Shown here: piece after piece, positions 59,085-64,000 of the stretch
Layout of the letters: the number at the start of each line of letters is the position of its first letter
Position numbering within the stretch: position 1 is the first letter of the stretch
Assembly (NCBI GenBank): GCA_023213395.1
Contig: CM041465.1
Coordinates: 226,307,741-226,371,740, forward strand
DNA: 64,000 nt
Direction of reading: 5' to 3'
DNA from: Cycas panzhihuaensis
Taxonomy: Eukaryota > Cycadophyta
The notes under the pieces: model-generated
Databases searched by the model: none
Told to the model about the DNA's origin: nothing
Seen by the model: only the letters and a program-made list of their open reading frames with translations
Position numbers and translations under genes: made by a program

Positions 59085-59464
59085 TGGTAGGATACCACTC
59101 CTTAATGATAATTGCACACCAATATAATAAGCAATAACTCCAAAAGAGCACTTATATTGCAATACCCTTCGAGGGGGCAACCTCCCAATTACATGCAAAT
59201 AACAATGATATTCAAGATACCATACTCTAAGGATTACACAAATATATATATGTCTCTATGCTTACTACTCAACTGCCTCCTTATGCATGTGGGATATTAC
59301 ATGAATATATATAGTACTCAATGACCACTACACAACCTTCTACTTATGCATGTGGGATATTAAGAAAAGGGAAGAAGTAGAAGAAATAAACATATAAGAG
59401 AGAGAAGAAGTACAAGATATAAGAGAATATAAGAGAAGGTAAGTTAGGGGTTGGATCCCTAACA
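59085..59464 (-). repeat. 5' LTR of Ty3-F, 380 bp
   Basis: On the minus strand it starts TGTTAGGGATCCAACC and ends GTATCCTACCA. An exact 20-bp direct repeat (CTTATGCATGTGGGATATTA, plus strand) occurs at 59280-59299 and 59343-59362. The flank AAGTG after 59464 has no matching copy at the other end because that end is deleted. Confidence 0.88.
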
Positions 59465-60112
59465 AAGTGATTGGTAGTTTAATCTGTTTAATATCAACTC
59501 ATACTAATATTTTATATTTAGGAAGTACGGTATCCAAGTTTATGCAAGAACCTAAGATAACACATTGGCAAACTGCAAAGAGAATACTTCATTATCTAAA
59601 AGGCATAATTAGTTATGGATTACATTATAAGTCTTTAACAAATTTTAGGTTGATTGGCTACATCGATTCAGACTGGGCAAGTTGTATTGATAATAAAAAG
59701 TCCACATCTGGTTATACTTTCAGCATGGGATTAACTTCAATTGCTTGGAGTACCAAAAAAGACAACACGTTTTTCTTGTCTACTATAAAAGAAGATTATA
59801 AAGTAGTAGTAGTAGGAGCATGTAAAATAGTTTGGTTATGTCGATTACTCTATGACTTATAAATGAAACAGGATGGACCTACACACATGATGTGTGACAA
59901 TTAGAGTACAATTCAAATGACACATAATCCAATGTTTCATGGATGAATGAAGCATATTGAAACATAACATCACTTTATTAGGGAATTAATACAACTAGGA
60001 GAGATTGAATTAGTTTACTATAATATGGATGAATATGTGACTAACATCTTCATAAAGGCTCTTGAGAAAATCAAAGTTCACAAATTCAGAGAAAAGCTTA
60101 GAGTTATATAAA
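59465..60112 (+). pseudogene. Copia-2 reverse transcriptase end and RNase H
   Basis: This continues the Copia-2 pol broken at 51136: VIGSLICLISTHTNILY, then ITHWQTAKRILHYLKG, YIDSDWASCIDNKKSTSGY, TFFLSTIKEDYKVV (frame 59467-59862), then past stops MMCDN, QMTHNPMFH, TKALEKI-like remnants. It ends near 60112, just before the 3' LTR. Confidence 0.9.
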
Positions 60113-60132
60113 ATAAACATTATGGAGGTGAA

Positions 60133-60436
60133 TGTTAGTTATAATATTTATTTATTTTATTCTTAAGTACACATGCTGCATTGGAATGCCATAAGACCAT
60201 TAATAGTTGATATCAGTTGACTTAGTTGTCAGGTATGTATTATTTTATAATTTATTTTAAATAATATTTTTGAATGCAAAAGTTGGTGGATGGCATGCTT
60301 GCCCAATGTCCCGACTATTTATACAGGCCTTCTTGGCCCAATCATATTTCTTAGCACTTCCTACTATATACAGATTTTTTATTATTCATAATGCATACTT
60401 TATAGTCCTATGTTTTGCTCTGCTGTCATGCTTTTA
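60133..60436 (+). repeat. 3' LTR of Copia-2, 304 bp
   Basis: It starts TGTTAGTTATAATA and ends CATGCTTTTA. The TATA region is TATTTATACAGG near 60316. The GTTAT duplication follows. Confidence 0.9.
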
Positions 60437-60441
60437 GTTAT

Positions 60442-63400
60442 ATATTAGTAAGATGTTATTTTTAAGAAAAATAAGATAAAACTATAGTTTTTTTTTTTTT
60501 TCTAAAATATCACAAGTGCTTAACAACCTCAAAGCACTTGATATCTATAAGATTGTAATGTAACCTTTAAGAGTCTATAAGGTAACTAGTTATAATCTAA
60601 TGAGACCAATGGTTTGATTTGTGGTTTATAATTTTAACTATAACTATATTTCTATGAGATAATAGCTTATTATGTATTTTTTAAAATTGTGAAATTAAGC
60701 ATGTATTTGTTTTTTTTGGGTGTTCCAATATGGAACGGATAATTATAAGAGTTGTAAAAACTGGGTGAAAAGCTTTATTCGAGTTTTATAACAAATTGTT
60801 AAAATATTTGTGCTTTAGTAATTATCTCCAGAGAGGAAGTGCTAAAAGTAATAGGATGATTGAATATTATCTAGCCAAATAGTTAGTCTTATTCCTTAAT
60901 ATCAAGAAGCTCTCATTATTTGTTTGGTTAAATAGTTTAGCCTACTCTTGGGATACACTTTGATAAGTGCAAACACATAGAAGAGATGGTGATAGGTAAC
61001 TTAAATAAAGACAAAGATGTTAATAAACCATATATATTAAGAAATTCCTAGCAAACTAGTAGATATAGTGGTTGGTTGCCTATGTATTGTCTCCTTATAT
61101 GGATATTGACAAATTAATTAAAGAATAAAAGTATAAATAGAAGTATACTTAAAAACAACTTAATTAGAGATGATAGAAGAAAGTTTTCTACAAACTACTT
61201 AATGCTCTAAATAATGAATTAAACATTATAGAGGAGCGATAAGTGGGTTAATAATTTAGTTTCTAGAAAGTACACTTGTAAGTATCCTCTCAAAGTTTGT
61301 TTTAACTTCTTATTGGGGTGTCACACATGCACCTAATATTCATATGTATATATTTGCATGAATAGGGAATAATAAGTAAGACTGTGATTTGAATAGTTTT
61401 AGGTATGTGTGAATGCCAATTTTATGATAAAATAGAGGTCTTAATCGACTATCAAACGTTTTCTATTAATCAAAGGAATTTGATTAGTTCTACTAATTCC
61501 ATAAACATAAGGTCAATCATTTATCATGCTTATCAAGGGATAATAAAAGAGAAAAGATAGGTTGAACTAAGTTTGCAAAAGGTAATAGAATTATTACTCC
61601 CTAAATGTGGGCTGCTAAGCTAGAATAGAGCTTTAGATTACATAAGGCATAAATATGAGAGGGAGAAGTTCAACTTATTTTCATTCTATTTTAATAGAGT
61701 AACTTTTGAATGGTGGAATTATTGAGAATAGACTTGAATGGCAAGGGCAAAAAAACCATATAGAGAGATTTAAGAAATTCTTATTAGCTTAGTTCAAATG
61801 CTTATAGAAGAATAATAATTACTCTAAATTATATAAACTTAGTTAATAATGAATACTAGAAAATCATACATTGGAATTTATTAATCTACTATACTTAGAA
61901 AAATATATTTCTTCATATAGGTAAATTAAGTTGTTAAGTTAGAGGATAATAATCATCTATCCAAGTGGGCCTTAAGATTTGAAGTCATATAGACTTAAAT
62001 GCTATTCAATGGGCTAAAATATTTGAGATTAAAGGGAATGGTTAAATATTAAAAGTATATACATATTTGATGAAGTTCCATGTTGTTAGTATTCACTTAG
62101 GATTTGGATGGTATTGAATGAATTAGCCCTCTCATGGAGAGAGGGCTTATAAAAGGGTAAAGTACCAAATAGGTTGTGGTAATTAATCCAAATTGGCTCA
62201 AGGTGAGACTCAATATAAGGCAAAATGAGATAAGAGAAGTTAAGGTTAAGGTAATTATGGGAAAGGTTGTGATTTAGAGGAGATTAAGAAGAAGAAAGAG
62301 GCAAAGAAGGGGAGAATAAAGAAGTAGAAAGAGGAGAGGAGAAGAATATTATAAAGTCACCCAACTAAAGTTATTATGCCCTTGGTGTTAATTGATCCAT
62401 ATCTAATGTATGTATGTATTTGCACTTATATTTAAACTTTAGAGGAATATAATTCCTATATATCTAAAGGTACATGGAATCAAACCTTAGATAAAATACA
62501 ACAACTAACTAACTTATAACTAATAATAAGTAATCACTAAGGGCATTGTAAAAAAATTAAGAGACTATCCATGGTTCTCCTTATAACTCCACCTAAGAGA
62601 GATAAAATAAAAGGAAAAACCAACATCAAATATACAATAATATGAAAAGGACACAAGTAACCAAGAGTCTTAAGGTTCAAGTGCACTTACACTTGGCTTT
62701 CCTCTAAGTGATCATATATACAGATCTAAATGAATATGTAAGCAAACTTGACATGCAATAAAAAATAAATAAGGAGAGAAGGATGAGAAAAGAAAGGGAG
62801 TGCCCTTCAATTTCTTTTCTTTGCTCTTTTTACTAGGGACTGAGCATGTTGTTATGAGTTTTCAAACCTACGATTATAGGTCCCTTGCACTTATATAGGA
62901 TATTTATTATATGCATTTAAATAAAAAACTTATAGTTATTATTGGGATATAATATTAAATTTATGTCTTGACTATCCCTCTTATTGACCAAGGGATGCAT
63001 ATCTTTGAGGCACTTTTAATAGGTGGACTACATTAAAAGTCATGCTACTAGTTCATAGGTTATTATAGAGGCTCACTATTATGATTGATCCATAAAGAGG
63101 TTATTGCTACTATTTATATACTTATCATTAATATGAATCCCTTTAGGGATGTATATTCTTCCACCAATTTTGTTTGCATGGTTTCATAATACATGTTATT
63201 TGATCTCTTTATGCTTTATACATGATTAATTTTTTTTTTTTTTATAATTTTTTAACATTTATCAGAGTTGTAAGGTTTAATGTGTAGTGAGGCTACTTGT
63301 TTAGTGTTTTCAAAATTATGTTATTAGTTTGAAACCTATTTTGTAGCTAGGTCATTATTATGCCTATTAGTATATTACTAGATGTGATGAACATTTAGTT

Positions 63401-64000
63401 GTAGGGGAGCCCTAGAGTCAAAGCCACCATGATGCTTGTGGAAACCTAGATACATGTAAGATTTAGACCCTTATTATATGAGATGTGAAGATTGTTAGTT
63501 ATTGTGAAGATAAGTAGTTGGTGAAGATAATGGAGATGTCCCTATTTAATTACTAAAATTTGTCAGCATGGGAGGATGTTGAACAAGGATGTTGCATGAT
63601 AAAGGATATGTTCTTAGAGATTTAAGATGTACTAAATCTCAAGAACCCTACTAGTAAAAGGTTACTACTATGTATATAAGCCTCGTTCATTTGTTGAAGT
63701 AGTTGCTAGTCCATATAAAGGAGAGTCTCTATTTTAGGGTTGTTGGGAAATGAAGTTAGTGAAAATGAGTTAAGGTGATGAAATTCCTTCTATTTCTAAT
63801 TTGGAGTAGAATATAGAGGTGTGAAGATAAATGGTTGAAGTTACATATTGTTAAGATACTTGTGTGGATAGTTTTGAAGAGAAAATATAACCATAGAAGC
63901 AATGCGATAATAGAACTTTAAACCATGAAAAGAACAAATAGTAAAAACAAACCAAGCACTCAATAAAGAACACCATGAGATATAGGTCTAAGCATAGACC
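60442..64000. other. no recognisable gene
   Basis: No frame of note and no LTR pair is seen. CTTATAAAAGGG at about 62148-62159 followed by a purine-rich stretch and CTTGGTGTTAATTG near 62381 could be a decayed LTR promoter and primer site, but nothing supports it further. Part of this stretch may continue the element whose primer site is at 43798. Confidence 0.4.

Larger units (their letters stand above)
54666..59464 (-). mobile_element. Ty3-F, Ty3 element lacking its 3' end
   Basis: This is a minus-strand Ty3 element with 5' LTR (59085-59464), primer site, gag, protease, reverse transcriptase, RNase H and half of integrase. It ends inside the integrase core, fused to Copia-4. The integrase C-terminus, any chromodomain and the 3' LTR are missing. 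It is the best preserved element here, with long open blocks. Confidence 0.9.

Noticed and set aside
62381-62400. Possible primer site CTTGGTGTTAATTG after a TATAAAAGGG box
   Set aside because: Too degenerate, no LTR end or partner seen; mentioned only within the gene-free entry.

Overview
The window looks like AT-rich, repeat-dense nuclear DNA from a land plant with a large genome. It is almost wall-to-wall LTR retrotransposons of the Ty1/Copia and Ty3 types. Their primer binding sites resemble the initiator tRNA-Met type, and nearly every open frame is broken. I found no intact host gene, no rRNA, no CRISPR and no bacterial-type operon. The species cannot be named from this sequence.

Left block, 1-12.2 kb, minus strand. 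From high to low coordinates it holds a degenerate Ty3 polymerase (reverse transcriptase, RNase H, integrase; 12.2-9.2 kb), a non-coding LTR-like spacer studded with short palindromes (9.2-6.7 kb), a Ty3 gag with three zinc-knuckle-like motifs (6.7-5.0 kb), and a second, unrelated Ty3 gag with its own upstream LTR-like region (4.9 kb to the window edge).

Central block, 13.1-42.5 kb, is best read as one old plus-strand Ty3 element (X). It has related sequences at both ends and has been split by later insertions. Copia-1 is 14055-24629, with target duplication AAGTA. Copia-3 is 24849-33151, and its 5' LTR was itself hit by minus-strand Ty3-E (25106-29527), which in turn carries a SINE (26602-26775) with a 10-bp duplication. 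A minus-strand non-autonomous element is 36278-39802, with target duplication CTAAT. A solitary LTR with primer site ends at 40125. Between them lie pieces of X gag, protease, reverse transcriptase and integrase.

Right block, 43.5-60.4 kb. A lone LTR end with primer site (43798) is followed by Copia-2 (45057-60436; equal 304-bp LTRs, target duplication GTTAT). Copia-2 carries two minus-strand passengers, Copia-4 (3' LTR at 51137) and Ty3-F (5' LTR ending at 59464). They are fused head to tail by a deletion that also removed about 275 bp of the host reverse transcriptase. The stretch 60.4-64.0 kb has no recognisable gene.

The elements do not act together as a pathway. They are layers of a parasitic sequence fossil record. 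The main biological points are the nesting order, a roughly 400-bp block conserved just before gag in Copia-1 and Copia-2, U3 tandem repeats with different copy number in the two LTRs of Ty3-E, and stop codons that mostly look like products of cytosine deamination.
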